Shown here: positions 24,021-33,110 of the stretch, in pieces | Layout of the letters: each line of letters begins with the position of its first letter | Numbering within the stretch: the stretch's first letter is position 1 | Assembly: GCA_002454975.1 (NCBI GenBank) | Contig: DKJZ01000013.1 | Span: 1 to 64,000, forward strand | Source of the DNA: Hylemonella sp. UBA6679 | GTDB taxonomy: Bacteria > Pseudomonadota > Gammaproteobacteria > Burkholderiales > Burkholderiaceae_C | Direction: 5' to 3' | DNA: 64,000 nt | Translations under genes and position numbers: made by a program | Notes under the pieces: model-generated | The model's database searches: none | Told to the model about the DNA's origin: nothing | The model's input: only the letters and a program-made list of their open reading frames with translations

Positions 24021-26984
24021 ATGCGCACTTTCTTCAAAACCCTCTTTGCATGCGTGATGTGTGTGGCCTTGCTCAGCCCCGTGCTGGCGCAGGACGACCC
24101 CGATGCCATCGGCAAGCTCACGCCCCAGCAAGAGAAAACTTACCGGGACATTCTTGCCAAGCCCATCGACGAGAAGGCCATGTACAGCACACAAATTGTT
24201 CAGTACAAGGAAAAGTCACGCGCAGCCATGATGCTGGGTGAAGCCGCGCAGCAAGAAAGTAATTTGCTGGCTTGGTCACGCATAGACATTGATGGGCAGT
24301 GGAGCCTGCGAACTTTTTACTCCAGCATGGGCCGCCAAGAGGAGGCCATCAGCATTGCACAAAGCATCATCGAGGCCACGAAATTCCCACCCTCATTGAC
24401 GCGCATGTACGCCTACATGGCCATGGACTACATGACCATCAACCAGATAGACAAGGCCAAAGCTGCCTTTGACAAAGCAGAAGAATGGATGAAGCAAGGC
24501 GTCGGCCCCTTCACCCGCGCAGCGCCCGGCTGGTTACCCCGCGCGCAAACCGAGTTCTACACCCTCAAATCGATTTATCTCATGCGCATCGGTAAAAAAG
24601 CCGAAGCCATGGCGTTGGCCAAGCTGGCGGTTGAGCGCTCTAACAACTTGCTGTCCTTGATCAACAGTTTTGAAAATGAACTGCTTCGAACCTTCGCCAA
24701 GGGCGCAGCCACGCGAACGCTTGGTAACCTGGTCACTCAACAGGTGGCTAACGGCATGTACGTCGATGCGCAGTGGAGCATGCGCGACGCCATGAAACGG
24801 GCCAAGGACAGCGGATTCAACCAAAACCACATGTTCTTGTTTTACTTGATGGGTAGCGACATCTTTGCGGGCACGGGGCAGTTTGATTTGTCATTGAAAT
24901 ACGCACAAAGCGCTGAAAAAATTCATCTGGACCAGGGCTACCCCAAAGCCGCCCCGGGTTGGCTCAACGCCAAATCCAAAATCTTGCGCGCCCTGGCAGG
25001 CATGGAAAAGTGGCCCGAGGCCCAAGCCGTCTTGAAAGAAGTCGCTGAAGGTACAGAAGGCAGTATTTTCTCCGCCGACAAAAATCTCGATGTGGACCTG
25101 GTGGCCCTGGTGGAACTGCAAACCGGCCAATACGCAGCGGCCTTTGCTCGCCTGGAGCAAAGCGTTCAAAACAAAACCAGAATTTTTGGCGCCAACCACT
25201 ACAACACCGCTTTAACCAGCGGGCTCTTAGGTGTGGCCCAGCTGAAAAACAAACAGTTGTCCTCGGCCCGGGCCATGTTCGCCAAAGCCCACCAAGGGCT
25301 GAACTCGCCAGAGTCTTTGACGGGCGATTTTCATGCAAGCGCGATTCAAAAAAGCATGACGCGTTTTGTGTACGACGGTCACATGAAGCTGCTGGCCCAA
25401 TCCGCCGCGCAATCACCTGAAGATGCGGTCGCCCTGTTTGAGTTGGCTGACCTGGCCAACAACTCGTCGGTGCAATCGGCCTTGACCGAAGCCGCGGTGC
25501 GCATGAGCATCAATGTGCCGGGCTTGTCGGATGTGGTGCGCAAAGACCAGGATGCCAAGCAAGAATTTGCCAGCCTGATCACCTACATCAACAACCAAAA
25601 CTCTGTGCCTGCCGAACAACGCAACCCCAAGGTGGTGGAGCAAATGCGTCAGCGCATCCAAGAGATTGAAGGGCTGCGCAAAGAATACAAGGCGCAAATT
25701 CAAAAGCAGTACCCCGACTACTTCTTGCTGCTGCAACCTCGTGCCCCCAAGCCCGAACACATTGCCAAATTACTGGCCAGCGACGAGGTGTTTGTCTCCA
25801 TACAACCCATGCGCGATGAGACCTATGTGTGGACGATTGACGCTCAAGGCAAGGTGAATTTCCACATCAGCCCCTGGGGTGAAAAACAGACACGTGAGGC
25901 CGTGGACCGCGTGCGCCGCACCTTGGATGTGGCCGAGTTTGGGGACCGCGCACCGCGTTTTGATGAGGCTACCTCGCACGCCATTTACAGCACCTTTTTT
26001 GCGCCTCAAGCCCAAGCGCTAGCTGGCAAAAAACACATGGTGGTGGCCACCTCGGGTGCAATGGCTAACTTGCCCTTCGCGGTGCTGGTGACCCAGCGCA
26101 GTAACTCACCTGCCGCATCCGGCGCGGATACCGACTGGTTCATCAAACAAGCGGCCATCAGCCATGTGCCCTCGGCCAGCGGCTGGATGTCGCTCAAAAA
26201 ATTAGCCTCGGCGGCCCACGGCCCTGAGCCCATGATTGCCTGGGGTGACCCCCAGTTTGATTTGGGCGTCACGGTTGCAGCCAGTTCATCGGGCAATGCT
26301 GTGGTGCGCAGCCTGCCTACCCGCAGCGCGCTGGTGACCAACCTCGAAGCGTCGCAGAGCCAGGCCTACCTGACCTACAGCAAAATTCCGCCCCTGCCCG
26401 AAACCCGCGACGAGGTGCTGGCCATTGCCACCATCTTGGGAGCCAACCCGCAAACGGATGTGATTCTGGGTAAAGCTGCCAGCCGCAGCTCCGTGCTTAA
26501 ACACAGCGCCAGCGGGCAACTGGCCAAAAAACAGGTGGTGGTGTTCGCCACCCACGGCCTGTTGGCGGGCGATCTGCCCAACCTGTCACAACCCGCCCTG
26601 GCCATGGCCTCGTCGGCCAACCCCAACGAGTCCCCCCTGCTCACGCTGGAGGATGTGCTGAGCCTCAAGCTCAATGCCGATTGGGTGGTCTTGTCGGCCT
26701 GTAACACCGCGGGTGCCGATGGCAAAGCCGAAGAAGCCATGAGCGGCTTGGCGCGCGGCTTCTTTTATGCGGGCAGCCGCAGCCTCTTGGTGACGCACTG
26801 GTCGGTGGAGTCTGAGAGTGCCAAACAGCTCACCACCCGCACCTTCTCGGCCTACCAGCAAGACAAACAACTCCGTCGGGCCGAGGCCTTGCGCCTGGCC
26901 ATGCTGGAGACCATGAAAACCCCCGCCTATGCCCACCCCGCTTATTGGGCACCCTATGCCCTGGTGGGTGAAGGCGGCCGCTAA
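24021..26984 (+). CDS. secreted TPR / CHAT-domain protease-like protein
   Basis: A 987-residue exported protein. The signal peptide is MRTFFKTLFACVMCVALLSPVLA followed by QDD. Residues about 60-500 are helical repeats of TPR type (for example QTGQYAAAFARLEQSVQNKT). A coiled segment follows near 530-570. The C-terminal CHAT domain, a caspase-like fold, keeps the dyad His845 in VVFATHGLLAGD and Cys894 in VVLSACNTAGADG, plus GLARGFFYAGSRSLLVTHW. The protein may therefore be a caspase-related protease acting outside the cytoplasm. ATG 24021 has GAGGTG just upstream. Its stop is three bases from the convergent acyltransferase stop. Substrate and trigger are unknown. Confidence 0.88.
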   Translation: MRTFFKTLFACVMCVALLSPVLAQDDPDAIGKLTPQQEKTYRDILAKPIDEKAMYSTQIVQYKEKSRAAMMLGEAAQQESNLLAWSRIDIDGQWSLRTFYSSMGRQEEAISIAQSIIEATKFPPSLTRMYAYMAMDYMTINQIDKAKAAFDKAEEWMKQGVGPFTRAAPGWLPRAQTEFYTLKSIYLMRIGKKAEAMALAKLAVERSNNLLSLINSFENELLRTFAKGAATRTLGNLVTQQVANGMYVDAQWSMRDAMKRAKDSGFNQNHMFLFYLMGSDIFAGTGQFDLSLKYAQSAEKIHLDQGYPKAAPGWLNAKSKILRALAGMEKWPEAQAVLKEVAEGTEGSIFSADKNLDVDLVALVELQTGQYAAAFARLEQSVQNKTRIFGANHYNTALTSGLLGVAQLKNKQLSSARAMFAKAHQGLNSPESLTGDFHASAIQKSMTRFVYDGHMKLLAQSAAQSPEDAVALFELADLANNSSVQSALTEAAVRMSINVPGLSDVVRKDQDAKQEFASLITYINNQNSVPAEQRNPKVVEQMRQRIQEIEGLRKEYKAQIQKQYPDYFLLLQPRAPKPEHIAKLLASDEVFVSIQPMRDETYVWTIDAQGKVNFHISPWGEKQTREAVDRVRRTLDVAEFGDRAPRFDEATSHAIYSTFFAPQAQALAGKKHMVVATSGAMANLPFAVLVTQRSNSPAASGADTDWFIKQAAISHVPSASGWMSLKKLASAAHGPEPMIAWGDPQFDLGVTVAASSSGNAVVRSLPTRSALVTNLEASQSQAYLTYSKIPPLPETRDEVLAIATILGANPQTDVILGKAASRSSVLKHSASGQLAKKQVVVFATHGLLAGDLPNLSQPALAMASSANPNESPLLTLEDVLSLKLNADWVVLSACNTAGADGKAEEAMSGLARGFFYAGSRSLLVTHWSVESESAKQLTTRTFSAYQQDKQLRRAEALRLAMLETMKTPAYAHPAYWAPYALVGEGGR

Positions 26985-26987
26985 AGC

Positions 26988-27734
26988 TCAGAGCTGCCGC
27001 ATGTGCGTTATGGTGTCGCGCAGGTCGTGGGCCCAGGCTTGCCGGGTGCGGCCCTGGGCGGTTTCTAGCTCGCCAAACTGCAGCACCACCGTGATACCCG
27101 GGGTGATGAGTGTGCGCCATACCGACGCCAGCAGCGTGTCGTCACCGATGTAGCAAGGCGCCAGGCTCATCTGCCCTTGCGCATCGACAAAATGCAGCGC
27201 CACGGTTTGCACCGGCGCGTCCACGCTGATGGCGGCTTGCAACAAATTGCCATGAAACGGCAGCAGAGCGCGCCCGTCACTGGTGGTGCCCTCAGGAAAC
27301 ACCGCCAAGACATGGCCAGCCTGCAGTTGCTCGGCCATGTGGTGCACCACACGCATGGCATCACGCCGAGATTCGCGTTGAATGAACACCGTGCCCGCAC
27401 CCGCTGCCAAGGTGCCAATCAGGGGCCAAGCCTGCACATCGGCCTTGGAGACGAACCTGCAAAACCGCGCCGCATGCAGCGCGGTGATGTCGAGCCAAGA
27501 GATGTGGTTGGCCACCAGCAAGAGCGGGCCACCCACAGCCGTGTTGCCCTGCACCCGCAGCGACACGCCCAAGACCCGCAGCATGTGGCGCGACCAAAGC
27601 TGCACGTGCATATGCCTGGCATCGTCGCCGAGCCGCGGAAACCACAGCGCGATGATGAGCAAGCCCCGCAGCACATGAAGCAAGGCCCAAACAAGCCGCC
27701 AAGCCGCAGTGAATCTACGCCAAACGCTATACAT
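26988..27734 (-). CDS. lysophospholipid acyltransferase (PlsC family)
   Basis: A 248-residue 1-acyl-sn-glycerol-3-phosphate acyltransferase-like protein. It has an N-terminal membrane segment (LVWALLHVLRGLLIIALWF), the catalytic HX4D motif NHISWLD, the acyl-acceptor motif VFPEGTTSDG, and VFIQRESRRDA between them. It probably acylates lysophosphatidic acid or another lysolipid at the inner membrane. It is the last gene of the yqgE-ruvX-pyrR-pyrB-pyrC' strand, 33 bases after pyrC', and is probably co-transcribed. It could be a paralogue rather than the main PlsC. Confidence 0.9.
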   Translation of the reverse strand: MYSVWRRFTAAWRLVWALLHVLRGLLIIALWFPRLGDDARHMHVQLWSRHMLRVLGVSLRVQGNTAVGGPLLLVANHISWLDITALHAARFCRFVSKADVQAWPLIGTLAAGAGTVFIQRESRRDAMRVVHHMAEQLQAGHVLAVFPEGTTSDGRALLPFHGNLLQAAISVDAPVQTVALHFVDAQGQMSLAPCYIGDDTLLASVWRTLITPGITVVLQFGELETAQGRTRQAWAHDLRDTITHMRQL

Positions 27735-27767
27735 TCAATAGCAAATCAAACGCAGGCAGACCAGGCA

Positions 27768-29060
27768 TCAAGCCTGGTAGGCCAGATGTCCGCCCACCAG
27801 GGTGTAGCGCACCTGGGCTGGCATCACATGCCCGTCAAAGGGTGTGTGGTGGCCTTGGCTGTGCAACTGCGAAGCCTGGAGTTGCCAGCTCTGCGCGGGG
27901 TCAAACACACACACATCGGCCACGCCACCCACATGCAACTGGCCCAGGCTGGACGCCAAGGTGCCCAGGCTCGCGCCCAGCACCGCAGCAGGCGCTTGGG
28001 TGATGACCTGCAACGCACGAGACAGCGGCAGCTGGCGCTGGTCGGCCCACTTCAGGGCCATGCCCAGCAGCAGCTCAACACCGGTGGCGCCGGGCTCGCT
28101 CTGTGCAAACGGCAAGGCCTTGGCATCGTCTTTGACGGGCGTGTGGTCTGACACCAGCGCGTCGATGGTGCCATCGGCCAAGCCTTGTTGCAGGGCTTCG
28201 CGGTCGGCCTGCTGGCGCAGCGGCGGGTTCACGCGCATGCGGCTGTCAAAGTAGCCCACATCGGTGTCGGTCAGCAGCAAGGAGTTGATGCTGACATCGC
28301 ACGTCACGGGCAAGCCCTCAGCCTTGGCCTGGCGCACCATGGCCACGCCCGCAGCACTGCTCAAGCGGCAAATGTGCACCCGCGTGCCGGTGGACTTGAG
28401 GGTTTCAAACATGGTGAACAAGGCGATGGTTTCGGCCGCCACGGGCACGCCGCTCAAACCCAAACGCGTGGCCAGCGCGCCGCTGGCCGCCACACCCTGG
28501 CCCAGGTAGTGGTCGACTGGGCGCAGCCACACGCTGTAACCAAAGGTGCTGGCGTACTGGAAAGCGCGGCGCAGCACCTGGGTGTTGGCCAAGGTGACCT
28601 CGGCTTGCGTGAAGCCCACACACCCGGCTTGGGTGAGCGCGCCCATTTCCGTCAAGGTGTCGCCTTGGAGCTGGCGTGTCAGCGCGCCCAGCGGGAACAC
28701 CCGCGATTGGTGCATTTTTTCAGCGCGCGACTTGAGCATTTCCACCAGGCCAGGCTCGTCGAGCACGGGGTCGGTATCCGGCGGGCAAACCACCGAGGTC
28801 ACACCACCGGCCACGCTGGCCGCCAGCTCAGACTCGAGCATGCGCGCGTGCTCGTTGCCTGGCTCGCCCAAGCGCACCGAGAGGTCCACCAGGCCAGGGG
28901 CCACCACCAAACCGCGCGCGTCGATCACGCGCTGGGGGTCAAAATCTGCCGGGGCCTGGCCAATGGCCACAATGCGCCCGGCAGCCACGGCCACGTCGGC
29001 CACCGCGTCAAATTGCGTGGCCGGGTTGATGACGCGGCCGCCTTGGATGAGTAATTTCAT
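27768..29060 (-). CDS. pyrC': non-catalytic dihydroorotase-like protein (PyrC')
   Basis: A 430-residue amidohydrolase-fold protein of the dihydroorotase family with a dismantled metal site. The usual HxH of LVDxHxHLREPG is replaced by Ser61 and Arg63 (LVDLSVRLGEPG). The later histidine ligands are also replaced, by Arg in HICRLSSA and Asn in DVSINSLLLTD; only the Asp in VSDHTPV is kept. In Pseudomonas-type aspartate transcarbamoylases, such an inactive DHOase homologue is a structural partner of PyrB. The gene directly follows pyrB here, separated by ten bases, so the same holoenzyme is likely. A true pyrC must be elsewhere in the genome. Confidence 0.93.
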   Translation of the reverse strand: MKLLIQGGRVINPATQFDAVADVAVAAGRIVAIGQAPADFDPQRVIDARGLVVAPGLVDLSVRLGEPGNEHARMLESELAASVAGGVTSVVCPPDTDPVLDEPGLVEMLKSRAEKMHQSRVFPLGALTRQLQGDTLTEMGALTQAGCVGFTQAEVTLANTQVLRRAFQYASTFGYSVWLRPVDHYLGQGVAASGALATRLGLSGVPVAAETIALFTMFETLKSTGTRVHICRLSSAAGVAMVRQAKAEGLPVTCDVSINSLLLTDTDVGYFDSRMRVNPPLRQQADREALQQGLADGTIDALVSDHTPVKDDAKALPFAQSEPGATGVELLLGMALKWADQRQLPLSRALQVITQAPAAVLGASLGTLASSLGQLHVGGVADVCVFDPAQSWQLQASQLHSQGHHTPFDGHVMPAQVRYTLVGGHLAYQA

Positions 29061-29070
29061 GTTCGTGTCC

Positions 29071-30033
29071 TCAAGCCTCGTTGCCTGCCACCATGCTCAT
29101 GACCGCCATGCGCACCGCGATGCCAAAGGTCACCTGCGGCAAGATCACGCTTTGGCGGCCGTCCACCACCGAGGAGTCGATTTCCACACCTCGGTTGATG
29201 GGCCCGGGGTGCATGACGATGCAATCGGGCTTGGCCCATTGCAGCTTCTCGGGCGTGAGGCCAAAGCTCTTGAAAAATTCTTGGCTCGAGGGCAACAAGG
29301 CGCCGCTCATGCGCTCGTTTTGCAGGCGCAGCATGATGATCACATCGCAGCCTTTGATGCCTTCTTCGAGGGTGTGGCACACCCGCACGCCCATGGGCGC
29401 CATGTCGGCTGGCACCAGGGTTTGGGGGCCCACCACGCGCACCTCGGCACAGCCCAAGGTGGTCAGCGCGTGGATGTCTGAGCGCGCCACACGAGAGTGC
29501 AGCACGTCGCCCACGATGGCCACCGTGAGGTTGGAAAAATCTTTCTTGTAATGCCGGATGGTGAACATGTCGAGCAGCCCCTGTGTGGGGTGGGCATGGC
29601 GCCCGTCGCCGGCGTTGATCACGTGCACATGCGGCGCCACATGCTGGGCAATCAGGTAGGGCGCGCCGCTTTCGCTGTGGCGCACCACAAACAAATCAGC
29701 CGCCATGGCCGAGAGGTTGGCAATGGTGTCGAGCAGCGATTCGCCCTTGCTGGCCGATGAGCGCGAGATGTCTAAATTCAGCACATCGGCGCTCAAGCGC
29801 TTGGCCGCAATCTCAAAGGTGGTGCGGGTGCGGGTGCTGTTTTCAAAAAACAAATTGAACACGCTTTTACCGCGCAGCAGGGGCACCTTTTTCACCTCGC
29901 GGTCATTGAGGCTCACGAAGTTTTCTGCCGTGTCCAGAATGCCCGTCAGGATGGCTTTGGGCAGCCCTTCGGTGGACAGCAAATGGATGAGCTCGCCGTG
30001 TTTGTTGAGCTGGGGGTGGCGTTTGTAAAGCAT
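29071..30033 (-). CDS. pyrB: aspartate carbamoyltransferase catalytic subunit
   Basis: Condenses carbamoyl phosphate with aspartate, the committed step of pyrimidine synthesis. The 320 residues carry the carbamoyl-phosphate motif FFENSTRTRTTFE, the loop SSASKGESLLDT, the HAHPTQGLLDMFTI motif and the C-terminal VMHPGPINRGVEI. I chose ATG 30033 (MLYKRHPQLN); a GTG at 30045 overlapping the pyrR stop as GTGA is possible and would add four residues. It lies between pyrR and the inactive pyrC', the arrangement of the PyrB-PyrC' dodecameric enzyme in other Proteobacteria. Confidence 0.95.
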   Translation of the reverse strand: MLYKRHPQLNKHGELIHLLSTEGLPKAILTGILDTAENFVSLNDREVKKVPLLRGKSVFNLFFENSTRTRTTFEIAAKRLSADVLNLDISRSSASKGESLLDTIANLSAMAADLFVVRHSESGAPYLIAQHVAPHVHVINAGDGRHAHPTQGLLDMFTIRHYKKDFSNLTVAIVGDVLHSRVARSDIHALTTLGCAEVRVVGPQTLVPADMAPMGVRVCHTLEEGIKGCDVIIMLRLQNERMSGALLPSSQEFFKSFGLTPEKLQWAKPDCIVMHPGPINRGVEIDSSVVDGRQSVILPQVTFGIAVRMAVMSMVAGNEA

Positions 30034-30041
30034 GGGTGGGC

Positions 30042-30545
30042 TCACACGTCGGCGCTGTGCACCTGAAAGCTGAAGTTACCTTGCGCGTCTTGCGCCAGGG
30101 CCAGAGTTTGTGCCGCGGGCAGGGCCACACGGGCGGCGGCGTAGTCGGCCTGCACCGGCAGCTCGCGCGAGCCCCGGTCCACCAGCACCGCCAGACGGAT
30201 GCGCGCAGGGCGCCCGTAATCGAACAACTCGTTGATCACCGCGCGGATGGTGCGCCCGGTAAACAGCACATCGTCAAGCAGCAAAATGTCCGCGCCATTC
30301 ACATCAAAAGGCAGCTGGGTTTGCGCTGTGGCGTTCAGGCCGCGGGTGGAAAAATCGTCGCGGTGCATGGCCGAAGAAATGATGCCCATGGCCGGCTCGC
30401 GCTGCAGGTCTTGTTGCAAGCGTTGGGCCAGCCAGGCCCCGCCAGAGGTGATGCCCACCAGGTGCGTGCCACTTTGCAGCAAGCCGCGCACGCCGCCTAC
30501 CAACTCACGGTAGAGCGCCTGGGCATCGAGCGTCAACGAACTCAT
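30042..30545 (-). CDS. pyrR: PyrR bifunctional regulator / uracil phosphoribosyltransferase
   Basis: A 167-residue type I phosphoribosyltransferase with the PRPP loop DILLLDDVLFTGRTIRA and the flexible-loop sequence MHRDDFSTRG. In Firmicutes PyrR controls pyr mRNA attenuation; in Proteobacteria its regulatory role is less clear and UPRTase activity is the safer expectation. No attenuator hairpin is visible before pyrB, since pyrR and pyrB are separated by only eight bases. Its ATG overlaps the stop of ruvX by ATGA, so translation is probably coupled. Confidence 0.93.
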   Translation of the reverse strand: MSSLTLDAQALYRELVGGVRGLLQSGTHLVGITSGGAWLAQRLQQDLQREPAMGIISSAMHRDDFSTRGLNATAQTQLPFDVNGADILLLDDVLFTGRTIRAVINELFDYGRPARIRLAVLVDRGSRELPVQADYAAARVALPAAQTLALAQDAQGNFSFQVHSADV

Positions 30546-30964
30546 GGAAGACTCCTTAAGAACTGTTCAAGAATGACACACGCAGCGCCTGCATCGGCGT
30601 CTTTGGCGCCATTGGCGTGCGCTTCGGTGGTGCTGTAGCGCTCGTCCACCTCAAACACCGGCAAGCCAAAGCGGCCGCGCAACTGGCGCGCAAATTTGCG
30701 TGCGCGTAAGGTGTTCTCGTGGGCAACGCCATCGGGATGAAAGGGCACGCCCACCACCAGGGCATCGGGCTGCCAGTCTTTGAGGCGCTGGCCGATGCTG
30801 GCAAAGCGCGCATCGCCCTCGGCGGCGATGGTGGGCTGCGGTGTGGCGCTGCGCATGAGGCGGTTGCCCACGGCCACACCGGTGCGTTTGAGGCCGTAGT
30901 CCAGCGCCAAAAACGTGCTCAGGTGAGCGGGCACGGGGGGTGCGTCGGGCAGGCCCAAGCTCAT
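30542..30964 (-). CDS. ruvX: Holliday junction resolvase-like / pre-16S rRNA nuclease YqgF
   Basis: RNase H-fold nuclease of 140 residues, with LALDYGLKRTGVAVGN at the first catalytic Asp, VVGVPFHPDG in the middle and VDERYSTTEA carrying the acidic pair. In E. coli YqgF takes part in 5' maturation of pre-16S rRNA; the resolvase name is historical. The gene overlaps both neighbours by four bases (ATGA with yqgE upstream and with pyrR downstream), so three genes are tightly coupled. Confidence 0.93.
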   Translation of the reverse strand: MSLGLPDAPPVPAHLSTFLALDYGLKRTGVAVGNRLMRSATPQPTIAAEGDARFASIGQRLKDWQPDALVVGVPFHPDGVAHENTLRARKFARQLRGRFGLPVFEVDERYSTTEAHANGAKDADAGAACVILEQFLRSLP

Positions 30965-31560
30965 GCGTGCCCCGCGTCGGGCGAGAGCATCCAGGCCTGC
31001 AAGCCCAGCAGGGCCAGGGCTTTGTCGTAACGCTGCTCGATGGGGGTGTCAAAAATCACTTGGCGATCGGCGTCCACCGTGAGCCAGGCGTTCTCGCCCA
31101 GTTCAGACTCCAGCTGCCCCTGCCCCCAGGCCGAATAGCCCAAGGTCACAAACACCCGCTTGGGTCCAGCGCCACTGGACAAAGCTTCGAGCACATCGCG
31201 CGAGGTGGTCATCTCCAGCCCGCCCGGGATCACCAGGGTGGACGAATAACCCGGCTCTTCGCTGGTGGCGTTGCTCGCTTGCATGCCTTCATGCAGCACA
31301 AAACCGCGCTCGGTTTGCACCGGACCGCCCTGGAACACGGGTTTGTCTTTGAGGTCGTCGCGCTTGAGCTGCAAATCAACCTTGTCAAACAAGTTGTTGA
31401 GGGTGAGCTCGCTGGGCTTGTTGATCACCAGGCCCAAGGCCCCGCGTTCGTTGTGTTCGCACAGGTACACCACGCTTTTGGAGAAATTCTCATCGTCCAG
31501 CCCGGGCATGGCAATCAGGAAATGATTCGTGAGGTTAATGGGTGCAGAATCATTGGACAT
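30961..31560 (-). CDS. yqgE: YqgE/AlgH family protein
   Basis: A 199-residue protein of the UPF0301/AlgH family. Signatures are NHFLIAMPGLDDENFSKSVV (first strand), CEHNERGALGLVINKP, VFQGGPVQTERGFVLH and the late GYSAWGQGQLESELGENAWL. The family is a frequent neighbour of yqgF in Proteobacteria, but its molecular role is unknown; in Pseudomonas AlgH was linked to alginate regulation. It is the first gene of the yqgE-ruvX-pyrR-pyrB-pyrC' run and is divergent from the photolyase gene, 46 bases away. Confidence 0.93.
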   Translation of the reverse strand: MSNDSAPINLTNHFLIAMPGLDDENFSKSVVYLCEHNERGALGLVINKPSELTLNNLFDKVDLQLKRDDLKDKPVFQGGPVQTERGFVLHEGMQASNATSEEPGYSSTLVIPGGLEMTTSRDVLEALSSGAGPKRVFVTLGYSAWGQGQLESELGENAWLTVDADRQVIFDTPIEQRYDKALALLGLQAWMLSPDAGHA

Positions 31561-31606
31561 GCGTTGATTTTAACGACCCCACCCCTGTTTCTCACCCCGC
31601 TTACCC

Positions 31607-33082
31607 ATGACCCCTGAATTTGACCGTGGCCTGGTCTGGCTGCGCCGCGATTTGCGCACCGACGACCACCCTGCCCTGCACGCTGCGTTGAGCCGCTGCC
31701 GCCAGGTGTGGGTGGCCTTTGTGCTCGACACCGACATCCTCGATCCCCTGCCACGGCAAGACCGGCGCGTGGCCTTCATTTTGACCAGCCTGGCCGAGGT
31801 GGACTCTGCCCTGCGCCACTTGAGCGGCCAGCCCCAAGCCGGGCTGATCGTGCGCCATGCCCGCGCACTTGATGAAATTCCACGCCTGGCCAAAGCGCTC
31901 AAGGTGCAAGCCGTGTTTGCCGGGCGCGACGACGAGCCCCCAGCCCTGCTGCGCGACACCGCGGTGGCCAAGGCCCTGGCCGCGGATGGCGTGGTGTTTG
32001 AAACCCTCAAAGACCACGTGGTGTTTGAGCGCCAAGAGGTGCTCACCCTAGGCGGCAAACCCTACGGCGTGTTCACGCCTTACAAAAACGCTTGGCTGAA
32101 AAAAATACAAGCCCAGCCCGTGCAGCTGTGCGATATCACGCCCCTGGCCTCTGGCCTGGCCGCACGCCCTGCGGCTTTGCAAACAGCCGTGCCCAGCCTC
32201 TCTGACATCGGTTTTGAGCCGCTGGCTGAAGGCGCCCTGAAAATCCCTGCGGGCATGAGCGGGGCGCAGCAGCTGTTTGAAGATTTTTTTGAGCGCATGG
32301 ACCAGTACCAAGACACGCGCGATTTCCCGGCCATCAAAGGCCCGAGCTACCTGGGGGTGCATTTCCGTTTTGGCACGGTGTCCATCCGCCGCATGGTGAG
32401 CCTGGCACAAGCGCAAACCGCACAAGGCAGCCGCGGCGCGCAAAGCTGGCTCAGCGAACTGATTTGGCGCGAGTTTTATGTGCAGATTTTGGCCAACTTT
32501 CCGCATGTGGCCACTGGCGCGTTTCGCCCCGAGTTTGACCACATCCAGTGGGAAAGCGGCGAGCGCGCCCAAACCCTGTTTGCCGCTTGGTGCGAAGGCC
32601 GCACCGGCTACCCGCTGGTGGACGCGGCCATGGCGCAAATCAACCAAACCGGCTACATGCACAACCGCTTGCGCATGGTGGCGGGCAGTTTTTTGGTCAA
32701 AGACCTCGGCATTGATTGGCGCTGGGGTGAGCGTTATTTTGCAGAAAAACTCAACGACTTTGACCTGAGTGCCAACAACGGCGGCTGGCAGTGGGTGGCC
32801 TCAAGCGGCTGCGATGCGCAGCCCTGGTTTCGCATCTTCAACCCGGTCACGCAAAGCGAAAAGTTTGACCCACAGGGCAAGTTCATACGACGCTACTTGC
32901 CACAGCTCGCTGAGTTGTCCGACAAAGACATCCACGCGCCATGGCTGGCCAAACCCCTGGCCTTGCAAGCCGCCGGCGTGACGCTGGGCGTGGATTACCC
33001 CTTGCCAGTGGTGGATCACGCCGTGGCCCGCGACCAGACGCTGGCGCGCTACGCGGTGGTGAAAAAACCGCTGGCCACGTGA
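31607..33082 (+). CDS. phr: deoxyribodipyrimidine photolyase (class I)
   Basis: Uses blue light and FADH- to split cyclobutane pyrimidine dimers. The 491 residues begin GLVWLRRDLRTDDHPALHAA, an antenna-binding Rossmann domain. The FAD-binding domain has LIWREFYVQIL, TGYPLVDAAMAQINQTGYMHNRLRM and the very conserved LNDFDLSANNGGWQWVASSGCD with PWFRIFNPVTQSEKFD. These are class I CPD photolyase features, and all FAD contacts look intact. It is single and converges on the degenerate chemotaxis-kinase-like gene 28 bases away. Confidence 0.95.
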   Translation: MTPEFDRGLVWLRRDLRTDDHPALHAALSRCRQVWVAFVLDTDILDPLPRQDRRVAFILTSLAEVDSALRHLSGQPQAGLIVRHARALDEIPRLAKALKVQAVFAGRDDEPPALLRDTAVAKALAADGVVFETLKDHVVFERQEVLTLGGKPYGVFTPYKNAWLKKIQAQPVQLCDITPLASGLAARPAALQTAVPSLSDIGFEPLAEGALKIPAGMSGAQQLFEDFFERMDQYQDTRDFPAIKGPSYLGVHFRFGTVSIRRMVSLAQAQTAQGSRGAQSWLSELIWREFYVQILANFPHVATGAFRPEFDHIQWESGERAQTLFAAWCEGRTGYPLVDAAMAQINQTGYMHNRLRMVAGSFLVKDLGIDWRWGERYFAEKLNDFDLSANNGGWQWVASSGCDAQPWFRIFNPVTQSEKFDPQGKFIRRYLPQLAELSDKDIHAPWLAKPLALQAAGVTLGVDYPLPVVDHAVARDQTLARYAVVKKPLAT

Positions 33083-33110
33083 GTCTGAAGCGCTTGGTTT
33101 AAAGCTGGTT

